Shown one piece after another: positions 35,352-46,950 of a stretch of DNA of 64,000 nt. The notes below the pieces were generated by a model, which saw only the letters and a program-made list of their open reading frames with translations, did no database searches and was not told the origin of the DNA. The translations under genes and the position numbers were made by a program. Each line of letters starts with the position of its first letter. The stretch's first letter is position 1. Origin of the DNA: Camellia lanceoleosa (lineage: Eukaryota > Streptophyta > Magnoliopsida > Ericales > Theaceae); the NCBI GenBank assembly GCA_025200525.1, contig CM045761.1, positions 101,470,182 to 101,534,181 of the forward strand, read 5' to 3'.

Positions 35352-38080
35352 ACTAGTGAAAACCCGTGCTATGCATGGGATGTGAAAAAATTAATAAAAT
35401 ATGTTCATATGAAATAATATAAATAGTTAGATTTTTGTATGTAAATTATGAAAATAAAAAAATATTGAAACTTACAATTTAAGTTTTACAATTTTATCAC
35501 AATTTATGTATCAATTTTTAATTTGTCACACTTCAATAATGTAATTTTCAACCGCCTTGCTAAAGTTGTAAATTGGGCGAGTTGAACCCAAGCAACTTGA
35601 GTCAAGCTTATAAATTTTTAAAAATTGTGCAATATAATTTTTAATTCGCTAAGAATTTATGTAAAATTTAAAAGTTCGAATAAATTTGAATGGATTTGGA
35701 TGGAGAAAACAAATAACCTAAGCAATCAAAACAAAATTGTAAATATATAAAATTATTTGCAAATTTATTTTTTTAAAAATGAATAAGATTAATTAAAAAT
35801 TTAATATTAATGAATAAAAGCAAATACATCTTTTAGAAAAGAATCATCGAATAAGTTGATATTAAAAAAATTATATTTTATAATGGTATAAAATAATTTA
35901 AATATGATTTTTAAAAAATTATTTTTAATTTAAAAATTACAATAAATTTTTTAAATATTATAAAATTAAATTTCTACAAAATCAAAGTATTTGTATAAAA
36001 AAATAAAAATAAAAAAAGGTAAGAAGAAAATTTAGAATGGTATTCTCATTTGATCTAAAAATAATTATAGATGGCCAATAAATTATCACCTATAACCTTC
36101 ATTTTTTTTTAAAAATAAAAAAAGATATTTTACAAGCCATCACTTTTATTAGAAAAATAACATTTATTTTTATTTGTTTTAGCAAAACTCACTTTTTAGC
36201 AATATGAGCCAAAAAATTTTCATTTCTTATTTTAGTTTTTTTAATTGACAACTGAGATTAAAAAAAAATAATAGGTTCCACTATGTTTTGCAAGTGCTTA
36301 ACACATCTAGATAACCAATAAGAAAAATGTTTGAGATCCACAAAAAAACACTCACAATTCTATTCACAATGATGTTGTATCATATGTATCAACTCTTGAT
36401 TAGCTATGCACTTAATGACATGGGACCCAACTCCCTTGTCACATTATTATGGTTGAAAGTGTGGGTTTATAGCATTGCTGGAACAATAAGTTATCACAAG
36501 TAATTTCCATTTTTTTATTATATGAAAAAAAAAAGTTTCACTAACTATCACTTTTAATAAAAAAAAAATATTTATTTCTGTTTTATTTTAGCAAAAGTCA
36601 CTTCTTAACTATTTAAGCTAAAAAAAATTATTTATTTATTTTAATTTTTTTAATTGACAATTGAGATAAAAAAAATTAAGAGAATCCATTATCTTTGGCA
36701 ATTGTTAAAAAAGTCATTCATTTTCTTAATGTTTTTGTATTTTTAAAAAAAAAAATATTTGTATTAAAAAAATTATTGTTTAAGTCCTTGTAGTTTAAAA
36801 TAACATAATTTTTTTTTTATAAAATTTAAAACCAAAAATGACAAAAAAAAATAAAAATATAAACTTTTAATAGTGATTAATAATTTGAATAAGTGTATTT
36901 AATAACATATTATGTTAGACCAATAATATTATGACACATCATTATAACACATGTAAATATTGATCTCATCCTAATTGTAGTAAAATAATTTAAAAAAGAA
37001 TTTAAATTTAAATTTAAAATTTTATTTTATAATTTAATAAAAGATGCATAAATTTAAATGAAGATTGATCTTATTCTGGTAATATAATTAAAAGAAGAAT
37101 CTAAATTTAAAATTTTATTTCAGGAATATAAAATTAATTTAGAAATCAATCATATTGTGACACATATTAACAAAAATTAAACAAAATCAAAAAAATTAAA
37201 AGAAAAAAGAATTGCAACTTTAAGCTTTAATAGGATGAAAACATTTTTCAATTATAGTAGTACATAGATTTTGTATGAAGTTTTGAAATTCTCATAATAT
37301 CTCTTCTTAAAAGCATTCTATTGTAAAATATATAAATAATCTCAACGTCACTCTTATTGTTCCTAAATACAAAAATTATGAGTTAATTATGATAATTTTA
37401 AATTTATAGTTAAAACTTATAAATCATGGTATAGATCATTATAATTTTAAATTTATATTGTGCCAATTTTAAATTTAAATTAATTGGTTGGTTTCCATAT
37501 TTAGTGACCCTCAAATTTGAATTTTGAAATGGATTAGGAAACTTTTCCTCTTTTTTAGATTTGATATACTTTCCATTTAAAAGTCATAAATCAAGGGATA
37601 TTAATTTTATTTATTTATTTATTTTTGCTTGAATAAGAGCTAGCCAATAGAAGATTTTTTAATTTTTAAAAATCAAAAAAATTATGAAATTTAGATTGAG
37701 AACTTGAAACTCCCACAAGATTTGTAGGTTAGAAACTCCATTTTTTCCTTATATAGATAGATAATACTTATATCATACGTATACACGTATGTATTTTTTA
37801 AAATACAAAATTTATGATATATGTAATGAGTATATAAATAGGAATACTAATACTATAACAATTATTATTATTTTATTATCATTTTATGTGTTAATATTAT
37901 AGTAGTTTAATAGATTTCATCATTTATGATAATAGTTTGGGATTTACTTAAGAAAGTCAATTTTTGCTTGTAATATTAAGATAAGACACAGTAAATCGTA
38001 TTAATTTATGACTTATTTGAACCTCGTCTTTTTAAAAGTTTGGCATCTTTCAAAAAATCTAAAAAGTCAAAAAGTCACTA
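35352..38080. other. AT-rich repeat-derived DNA
   Basis: It starts with GACTAGTGAAAACCCGTGCT, a boundary often seen in plant dispersed repeats (memory, not searched). An imperfect duplication links 36070-36260 and 36480-36670 (CAATAA.TTATCAC, then TTTTAGCAAAA(C/G)TCACTT). No gene was found. Confidence 0.45.
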
Positions 38081-38361
38081 TCTTATTTAAGTCACATCAT
38101 CTTATTTAAGTCACATCACCTCTCTAACACATCACTTCAAACCCAACCCAAATCCAACCCATATTTCATAAAAAGTCAAAAAGTGCACTTATTTAGTCTT
38201 CCCAAACTTGTATCTCAAATTATTATCTTGTTATGCATAACATTTTTCGTTAGCATTCTGTCTAGGAATTTAAACGGACTTAAGTTAGGCGTGAAACATA
38301 TGACATACGTAATAATTTTTGAAGTCAATAATCCCATTATGATACTTATTATTGATTTTTT

Positions 38362-38463
38362 TAGGACAATAATATATTTATCTAGTGATCTTATTTGCAC
38401 TTTGTCTTTATTATTTTAGTGGCAAAGTGCAAAAGATCACCAGATAAGGATATTATTGTCTTA
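38362..38463. repeat. 42-bp-arm inverted repeat
   Basis: GACAATAATATATTTATCTA, 'GTGATCTT.TTTGCACTTTG' (38365-38404) is matched in inverse by CAAAGTGCAAAAGATCACCA, 'GATAAGGATATTATTGTC' (38423-38460), with an 18-bp loop. It could be a small MITE or a fold-back. Confidence 0.75.
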
Positions 38464-38541
38464 AAAATTTAATATATGTGTCATGTATTTTATATATGAT
38501 CTAATTTTATGTAAATTTCTAACATAATCTGATTCCTAATG

Positions 38542-39172
38542 GAATTGGGGTGGCTACTATGCGGAGGGCACTACAGTCACTTTTATACGGCTGATGAGCC
38601 TAATTTTGGGATCTATTTTAATGATCTGAACCATTTACTTTTAGGGTACATTGAGTGAAATATATTTGAAAAAAATCAAATTAATTAAATATCGATAGCC
38701 CTCAAATTACATTTGTATCTAAAAAAATAATAATTATAACTTAAAATATAAAACTGTATACAAATACAATTTAATGAAAGAATTATTAATATTCGATCAA
38801 TTTAATTTTTTATAAATGTATTTTACACAACATACTTTAAAAAATAAACGATTTAAATAATTAAAACAGACCGAAATAACCGTGGTTGGCCCCGTTTGGT
38901 AGAACAGTGGAAAAGTAATTATAACTTATAGTCTAACAACTTATAACTTATAACTGTGAATATAAGTTGATTTTTTACTTATAAATTAAGTTTCTCCTTT
39001 CCCACTCAAAGAATAAGTTAATTTTTAACTTATAAAAAATTATAAGTTATATTATTAAATTGAACCAAACAAATCAAAATAATTTAAATTAAATTAAAAA
39101 TTAAAATAAATTAAAAATAAATCCTACCAAATAGGCCGTTGTCATGCGGCGGCATAATAACCACTCCAATTC
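38542..39172. mobile_element. MULE-like MITE, interrupted by another MITE
   Basis: The left end GGAATTGGGGTGGCTACTAT(GCGG) is mirrored by the complement of CCGC...ATAATAACCACTCCAATTCC at the right. The flanks ATTCCTAAT and AATCCTATC match at 6 of 9 positions, perhaps a decayed TSD. The interior (GATCTGAACCATTTA, TAGGGTACATTGAGT) resembles the arms of the element at 12637-13036, so they are likely one superfamily. Confidence 0.6.
38889..39135. mobile_element. Nested MITE
   Basis: The left end GGCCCCGTTTGGTAGAACAG and right end TCCTACCAAATAGGCC are inverse copies. GTT flanks both sides. The interior pairs through AACTTATAACTTATAACTG and TATAAGTTA. It lies inside the outer MITE at 38542-39172. 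Confidence 0.65.
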
Positions 39173-39497
39173 CAATCCTATCCGAAGAGATGAGCTGTAA
39201 TAAAAAAATTCTAAAAGCTTCAAGCCAAAAGTCCTCCAAAATACAATAAAAAATATATATAATTCTGGTAACCATTATTAAAAACAATTAGGAATATTTA
39301 ATTAGAAACTCCTGTTATTTTTTGACTCTTCCTTTTGTCCTTGCCAACCGTTGCCTTTTTATTTTTTATTTTTTATTTTTTTATTATCTTGTGCAGGTAT
39401 TATTGTTAACTCGTAACCCATTTTGTTAATTGTTTGTTTTAAAACTTCTACTGTTAGTTTCTTTTAGCAAGGCCCCTAAAATTAAAAAAAATAAAAT
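39173..39497. other. AT-rich intergenic DNA
   Basis: Nothing was recognised. Confidence 0.5.
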
Positions 39498-39506
39498 AAA
39501 ATACAA

Positions 39507-40253
39507 GGGCAAATTACATTTTACTCACTTGAACTAAAAATTACAACATTAACCCCTCTCATCTATTAATTCTTTTCAATTTAGACCTTAATGACAAAAA
39601 TACCTTTTAACTATAGCATTAAATTGCACTTTACCCATTTGAACTATAACTCAATATCACTCTACTCAACTATTTTAATTTTATTTTTAATTTAAAATAC
39701 AAAGCTTAAGTTTTTCTAAATAATTTTTTTATTTTTTATTTTTAGTAATTTTTTTCATATTTTAGTAAAAAAAATTAAATTTTTAAATGCATCTAAAATT
39801 TAAATATTTGTGAAGATTTTTTTGAAAAAATCACTAAATATGAAAAAATAGCAAAAAACTGGTACATTTTTAAATTTCTTGTCTTTAGTGAACTTTTGAA
39901 AAACAAAAATTCATAAATATTGTCGTTGTTTGGTTTTTAAATTTTTTTTAAAAAATTTATTTTCTAACAAACTAAAACTTAATTTAGTGATAAAATGAAA
40001 AAAAAAAAAGAAAAAAAAAAGAAAGTACAAATGGAATTATTTGATAGTTCAAGGAGTAAAGTGATATGAGGAGATAGTTCAAGAGAGTAAAGTGTAATTT
40101 ATCCAATTGAAGGGTATTTTAGTCATAAAGGTCCAAATTAAAATATATATAAAAAAAAATTAGTAGATGAGGGAGGTTAGTTGTTACAATTTTTAGTTGA
40201 GGAGGATAAAGGGTTAGAGGCAATAGTAGAAAGGGATAAAGTGTAATTTACCC
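39507..40253. mobile_element. GGGCAAATTAC-type MULE element, 9-bp TSD
   Basis: The left end GGGCAAATTACATTTTACTC pairs with the complement of 'ATAAAGTGTAATTTACCC' at the right. Nested pairs (TTTGAACTATA/TATAGTTCAAG types) run inward. A perfect 9-bp TSD AAAATACAA occupies 39498-39506 and 40254-40262. Length is 747 bp with no transposase. Confidence 0.85.
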
Positions 40254-40262
40254 AAAATACAA

Positions 40263-41780
40263 TAAATCCTATATAGTTGCCATAATTACATTAGATTCTT
40301 TGGGAGTTTAGATTGGCATAACATTAATTTTCATTATTAATTTATTAGTCATATTGATAAAAAAATTATGTTGTTATATCTTTTATAATGAAATATATAT
40401 TTTATCTTCTTTATCCTTATGTCTTCTTATCATTTGCATTAGTTTGGTCCATTTAGCCTTATTAAAAAGGAACAACTCGGTACAATTATATCAAAATTGT
40501 AGAATTTGTTATATTTTTTTTTCAAATTTTTTTTTTAAAAAAATAGTGTAATTAATCATTTTCTTATATAAAAAAAATAGAAATGGCTTTCCTATTTTGT
40601 CTCAAATTAATTCAGTTATTCAAATATGGCTCATAAATTCACAATATATCTCCATTATAAAAAAAAAAAAAAAAATTAAATAAAATTTTGCCAAACAAAA
40701 CAAGTTTAAATCAAATAAACTACAAATAAGTTTTGCTAAAAAAATACGAGTACTTGTACATGCAAATTTCTCACTAACTTTTTTTCTTGATTACTTACAA
40801 CGATGATGGTAAAGGTGGTATTTTAATTTAAAATTATGATATATTGGGCCTGAACCATTTAACTCATTAGTGGTGTTTGATATAGTTTATTTTAGATTAA
40901 AATTTTGATACTTTAAAAGTAAAAGTCAAAAGCACCTCTCAAATAGCTTTTGAAAATCAATTTTTTTTTAAACTTATTTAAATTACTTTTACTTAATAAA
41001 TTATAAGCAAAAGTTACACTAAATAATTTGACACAAACTCTGAGAATAAAAAAAAAACTATAAACAGCTTACATTAATTACACCAAATGGCCACACTATG
41101 AGGTCAAAGATTCAAGTCATGTCAAAAAGTAGAGAGGTGATATAACTCAAATAAATTAAAAATTCAAAAAGCTTGTCTTTTTTTTTTCTTTTTTTTTTTT
41201 CTCACTTTCCAAAAGAGACCAAAGATTTCATAATCTTCATAATCATATTTTTTTTAGCATATGAATGAAAGATTAATTTCCATTAGTAGCAGTTTTGTGA
41301 ATTAAAGGGTATATTGTACCATAAAGAAAACCATACAGAGATGGTTAAAGTTTTATTTTGGCTATTTCTTGGGCTATATTATCCAATTTTAGGTTGTATA
41401 AAGATAACATTTTGTGGATGTTAAGATTTAAAAACAATAATAAATTGCACTAGGATCCTAAATAATTCTGGTAGATCTCATGCTTGAATCTCTTGCAGCG
41501 TAAAAATACTCATAGCTTAACCAATAATAATAAATCTCTCTTTTTTTTAAAAATTTATTTTATTTTATTTATTTATTTATTTTTATGCATTGTTTACTAT
41601 CATATCTTACACACTATAAAGACTAGTGAATTTAATATTTAGTGGATCAGTTGATTAGTCTTGATTTGTTTTACAACTATCAAGCTATTAGTGTTTGTTT
41701 TATATATATATATATATATATTGTTTAAAGCTTTATATAGGATTTTTAAAATTAAATTGTTGAAAGTTCATAAACATTTT
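40263..41780. other. AT-rich intergenic DNA
   Basis: Short ORFs and homopolymers only; no gene was recognised. A (TA)n run occurs at about 41702-41721. Confidence 0.5.
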
Positions 41781-41782
41781 TA

Positions 41783-42001
41783 GCCTTTGTTTGGCTAATT
41801 TAGTTGGGCCAAAAAAACGCAAAATAAAATAGGTTAAATAAGTCAATAAAATAAAATGTCATATTCAAATCATAATTATTTTATTTTTTCTCTTACAAAA
41901 GTCAAAAAAGTTAAAAAAAATCAAATCAAACGAACTTTTTAATCTAAACTAAAAAAGTTTCAACTTAAAAAAATCAATTAAAAAAGTCAATACCAAACGG
42001 C
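41783..42001. mobile_element. Probable MITE
   Basis: GCCTTTGTTTGGCTAATTTA at the left and GTCAATACCAAACGGCG at the right are opposed termini of the common 'GCCxxGTTTGG' type. The body contains complementary AAAAAGTCAA/TTGACTTTTT-like blocks. The boundaries are approximate. Confidence 0.45.
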
Positions 42002-43394
42002 GAAGTAATATATATGATTCTACAACACATAGCAGAAGGAACTTGCTCTTTGCCAATACAACAAGACTCAAAATTTATTTAAAATTACTTCAATTTGTAT
42101 TACGAAAAAGTTTATGGTCAAACAATAGCAGTGTTTGTAGTTCCCAAAAAAAAAAAAAAAAAGTAAAATTACGTAAGTAGGCAATTTCATTGGAAAAACA
42201 TTTTTTTAGCTGTTTCGAGATCAAAATTTGGAAACTATAAAATAAATGAAAAAAAAAAACGTGAAAAGTACTCATTTTCATTCAATTGGTTTACAAATAC
42301 TAGGTAAAGTACTCACCTGCACTCCATTGACTTATAATAATTTCTCTATTTTCTACTTATCTGATATTTTTTCTAAACTTTAAAACTACAGTTTCAAATT
42401 GTCAAATGGGAATTCTAAGACAAAAGTTATTGGGAGTTTAACAAGTAACTTACCTGGGAACATATTATTTTAATAATTTTTTTGATTAAAATATGAAGTA
42501 AAAAAAAATCTATATGTTTGTAATGATTTTTTGATTTTTTATAAAAAAAAAAATATGCAAAAATTAGAGAGAGAAATGAATATTTGACTTTTTAATATAG
42601 GCTGTTAATTTTTTAGTTTTTTTAATGATTTTTTGATTTTTAGATTCAAACAGTAAGTTGTCAAACAAGGCCTTAGTTATCAACTGTTCTGATAATTTAA
42701 AATGAAAGTTTTAGAATTAAAATAAAATAAAAAAACTTGACCCTTTTATTTTATCTTATTATTTTTTGGATTTGACCCTTTTATTAATTGTAGGATATTA
42801 ACAAGTTGGCTTGTCTTGTTAAAAAAATAAATAAATAAGTTGGCTAGCATTGTTAAAAATGTTTTATCTTCTATCTTCACTCTGAATAAAATAAAAAAAC
42901 ATATAGAAAATTGCCTTAATCTTTTTGGGTCAAGAAAACTGCCAGGAAATATTAAATATAAAAAATAAAAAATAAAAGATAAAATGCGGTCAAGCTAGCT
43001 AAAGTCTAACTATCGCTTACAATAGAAAAATATAATGTTACAGTAATTTAAACATTTTATACATCTATTTTTATAAGTATAGGCTCATTTTTCATTAGTA
43101 TTTTTTTAAAAATAAAAATTTGGAACATAAATTGCGCCGATGGTCCATATAGTTTGTTTTTGAGTTACTGTTGTCCTTATATTTTTAATTATATTAAATT
43201 TTGCATTTGAATTTTACAAATTATCCAAATTTAATCTAATTAATAATGCACATTTATAAATTGAATTGAAATTAATGAACAAAATAATTAATTTACTATT
43301 CTTAAAGTGGTTGGAATCTTGGTGTCTATCCTAAAATAGTTGTCCTTAATTTCTATTAAATTTTTAATGGATGTTATTAATTATATTTAAATTA
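42002..43394. other. AT-rich intergenic DNA
   Basis: No gene was seen. CAAACAAGGCCTTA near 42662 may be the end of another MITE. Confidence 0.5.
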
Positions 43395-43840
43395 AAAAAT
43401 ATGTTTATCCCTGAGGACTCTCCCCTCCGTGATATGGGTCAGCTCAATATCCTTTTCCCTTCCTCTCCCAATCAATCTGAGAATGAGGCCAAGGAAGTAG
43501 AAGAGGCCGATGACGAGGAGGCCAGAGACAAGGAAGAGGCCGAGGCTAAAGTTGCCGAGAAAGAATCTGAAGCTGCTGCTGGGGCCAAGTCCCCTACTCT
43601 GTTGCTGGGGCCAAGTCCTCTACTCTAAATGATCAAGTCCTGGACTTGATTGAGGAGGACGAGGATGAGGTCTCCAAGAGCACCTCACCAAAGAAGGCCG
43701 ACACTTCTGAAACCGAGATCACTGCCGCTACACAAAACCTGGACCAGACTCTTCTAGAAATTGATGTCGAAATCACGGCCGAGAAGTTTGCCCAGCTATC
43801 TGCCGAGACTGAAACAATGCCAACAGTCGAGGTTGAATAG
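43395..43840 (+). pseudogene. Antisense acidic ORF, frameshifted
   Basis: The frame reads SPLRDMGQLNILFPSSPNQS, then a strongly acidic Glu/Ala-rich stretch, to a stop at 43626-43628. The downstream part lies in another frame (43646-43840), ends METMPTVEVE-like, and stops at TAG. The break is explained by a 26-bp direct duplication (43575-43600 and 43601-43626). The tail NLDQTLLEIDVEITAEKFAQ matches the antisense remnant at 33394-33490. It looks like the low-complexity C-terminus of an extra ORF of Tat-like retroelements; the function is unknown. Confidence 0.55.
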
Positions 43841-44560
43841 CCTGAGATCAATGAACAAAATCCTAGTACTTAGGAATTTTTCTTTCCATTGTACCTTTTT
43901 CTTTGTAATTTTTTTCTTTGTTTTGAACAGTATCTGTTTTGTCAGACCGATGTGCTTGTTTATGTACTTGAACAAGCTGTCCCTTTTCAATGCAAGCCTT
44001 CTATTTTCTTCTAAGTGTTGAATATTGCTCTCATCATGTATGCTTACTACTTTTCTTCAATGCTTTGCATGCTTGCATATTTAGAATATTTTGCATGTCT
44101 TCAACGTACACCTTAACTATGTAATCTTCTTGGTACGGAATACTTCGACTATACTCACTAGCAGTTTTATCTCGGCTTTGACCTAACACTTGAAAATATT
44201 TATCATAATATTTTCACAAGTGCTATTTACAACTTGCCATTTCACTCTTTACTTATCAGGACTTCTGTCTTCTGTTATTTCAACATAACCTTGAGTTAAC
44301 TTCAACTTGTAAACTTTTCTTAAAATTTCAACAAGCGTTAAACTATCTTCTTTTAACATAACCTCGGCTTAACTTCACCTTGTAAATTTTTCTCAAAATT
44401 TTAACAAGTGTTAAACCATCTTTTGCTTATAACTTTAGCTTGTAAATTTCAATTCCCAAGCATCATTCTCCAACTCTCTGCCCCTTAATGTGAACCTAAG
44501 TTCCACTTGGATTTTTATTAGGTATGGGGCTTGGACCCTGTCGCCAAGGTCAGATTCAAA

Positions 44561-44596
44561 CAAAGATTGGCCGAGGTTAACCTCGGCCAATCTTTG
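44561..44596. repeat. Perfect 36-bp palindrome
   Basis: CAAAGATTGGCCGAGGTT followed by its exact complement, with no loop. An outer imperfect pair CAGATTCAA/TTAATCTG extends the stem to about 52 bp. It lies between the hairpin-motif region and the 88-bp array of the element. Confidence 0.95.
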
Positions 44597-44664
44597 TTAA
44601 TCTGACTGATATATACCTAGTGCCAATCTATGTCTGACTCTGCCGAAATGGTAAGTTCAAGTTG

Positions 44665-45298
44665 ATTCAACTTAGTTCAACTCTATTATATGCAAGTAGG
44701 AACTCTGTTATATAATAAGTCTAAGTTATTCGTCATGTTTCAATAAAAAATATAGCAAACTTAGTTTAACTATATTATATGCAAATAGAAACTCAGCCAT
44801 ATAATAAGTCTAAGTTATTCGTCATGTTTCAATCAGAAACATCACAAACTTAGTTCAACTCTATTATATGCAAGTAGGAACTTTGCCATATAATAAATCT
44901 AAGTTATTCGTCATGTTTCAATCAGAAATATCGCAAACTTAGTTCAATTCTATTATATGCAAGTATGAACTTTGCCATATAATAAGTCTAAGTTATTCGT
45001 CATGCTTCTGTCAGAAACATCGCACACTTAGTTCAACTCTATTATATGCAAGTAGAAACTCTGTCATATAATAAGTCTAAGTTATTCGTCATGTTTCAAT
45101 CAGAAATATCGCAAACTTAGGTCAACTCTATTATATGCAAGTAGAAACTCTGCCATACAATAAGTTTAAGTTATTCGTCATGTTTCAATCAGAAATATCG
45201 TAAACTTAGTTCAACTCTATTATATGCAAATAGGAACTCTGCCATATAATAAGTCTAAGTTATTCGTCATCTTTCACTTAGAAACATCGTTAAGTACT
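44665..45298. repeat. 88-bp tandem array (about 7 copies)
   Basis: The units contain TAAGTCTAAGTTATTCGTCA, 'TGTTTCAATCAGAAATATCG', CAAACTTAGTTCAACTCTAT and TATATGCAAGTAGGAACTCT. TTATTCGTCAT recurs every 88-89 bp. Copies are about 90% alike by eye. Confidence 0.9.
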
Positions 45299-45299
45299 G

Positions 45300-45645
45300 G
45301 CATCCAGGATTCGAGATCTAGAATCCGGGATTTGTTCACTTAGGCTGAGCTCTTGTCTTCTTGGACCTATTCATCTAGGCTGAGATCTTGTTTTCTAGAA
45401 TCTTGGATCTGCTTACTCAAGCTGAGCTTTTCTCTTCTCGGACCTAATCATCTAGGCCGAGATTGTGTCTTCTGGAATCTTGGATCTGCTCACTCAAGCT
45501 GAGCTTTCGTCTTCTCGGACCTAATCACCTAGGTCGAGATCATATCTTCTAGGATCTGGAATCCGGGATCTGCTCACTTCGGTTGTGCTCTTGTCTCATC
45601 GGACCTAATCATCTAGGCTGAGATCTTGTCTTCTGGGCACCAGTT
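45300..45645 (-). repeat. Repeats of GAGCTCAGCC/GATCTCAGCC type (about 4 copies)
   Basis: The units read on the plus strand as TCTGCTCACTCAAGCTGAGC, TTCTCGGACCTAATCA, CTAGGCCGAGATC and TTGTCTTCTGG. They are homologous to 31115-31265 in reverse orientation. Confidence 0.75.
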
Positions 45646-46107
45646 TTGGTTATTGGTGTAACAACCTTCGTACTGATTACCGATAAATTACTGAATTAGT
45701 TACTGGTTACTGCTAAACTGGACTGCTTATGACTAATAATTGAACTAAGAAATCATTCGATCGATCGATTGAAATCGAAACCGAAATTGAATAAGTTTAT
45801 CTATTATATTGCATTTCTATCTGTTTGAGTTTATGTGTTTAAACTGCTAATTGAAGGCCTTATCGGCGGCCGAATTGGAAACCGTTTAGAGTTTTGGAAT
45901 CAGTAGAATATTTGTGATTTAATGGTATGTTTATCTGAAAATTGATTAGGAATGATTAAATTAGATTTAAATGAATTAATTACAAGTTGTAGCTTATCTA
46001 CCAAATTGCCATGGTTAGTGGATATTTGTTTATTGATTTTCAAGAGCCTTCTTACACCCAAACAAACACTTAATCAACCCCTATTTTTGAATCTAGCCAA
46101 CCATAGT

Positions 46108-46108
<1 letters not shown>

Positions 46109-46152
<44 letters not shown>
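46109..46152. repeat. (AG)22 microsatellite
   Basis: Pure dinucleotide run of about 44 bp inside the solo LTR. Confidence 0.95.
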
Positions 46153-46157
<5 letters not shown>

Positions 46158-46734
46158 AGCTCATCTTGTGAATTGCTAGAAGAACTTGAAGATTTGTAAC
46201 ATAGATTGGTAATTTGAGCTTGCAAGACTTGTAATTGAGACTTAGGTAAGAAAATCCATCTTCTTCTTGTTGTCTTGAGCTTCATCTTGCATGTTCTAGG
46301 CTCCATTGTAGAATCAAGCCATGATTTAGTGCATAGAGGTTGAATTATGCTTGAATTCATGCATGCATGGCCATTTTGGTGCATTTTGAAGTTGAATTCA
46401 TGATGTATTGTACATGCATGCTCATGTTTCTATCAAAGTCCATGTTTTCATTTTGTTTTCCAACTATTGAGCTCATTAGAGCAAGATTCGAACCTTGAAT
46501 TTGGTTAAAAACTCATGCATTGCATGTTTTGAAATTGTTCTTGAAAAAGAGTTTGAATTTTGGATTTAATTGACTCACCTTTGAGGCTTGAATTCATAAA
46601 TTGGCTTTTGAAACTTGTTATACATTGTTTTGGGATGTACTTTCCAGAATTTGGGCCCAAGAGGTCGAGAATTAAGTTGAGAATGCTTGGTTTGAGCTTG
46701 GAAGGCAAATCTGGAAATTCCAGATTCTCGCGCA

Positions 46735-46950
46735 GCGGATTTTCACTTCCGAGCGACCAACTTCCCTCGAGCCAGCCACGAGCGAAGGGAAAGGATTGGT
46801 GGCTCGGCGTAAAATCGAGCATCCACTTTTCTTTGACTTTTTCTTGTTTCATCAGACCACTCGAGCGAAGGATTGTTTGCTCGAGCGAGGCCTTTGATTT
46901 TGGAAGCTCGCTCGAGCGAAGAAAGGCTCGCTCGAGCGAGGCTCTTATTT
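46735..46950. repeat. CTCGAGCGA motif cluster in solo LTR
   Basis: GCTCGAGCGAGG, GCTCGCTCGAGCGAAG and GCTCGCTCGAGCGAGG occur within 100 bp, plus degenerate copies (CTCGAGCCAGCCACGAGCGA) before. Same motif as 17944-18245. Confidence 0.75.

Noticed and set aside
35352..38080. A Helitron suggested by the GACTAGTGAAAACCCGTGCT start
   Set aside because: No TC start with a CTRR end and 3' hairpin was found, and no Rep/helicase motif was seen.
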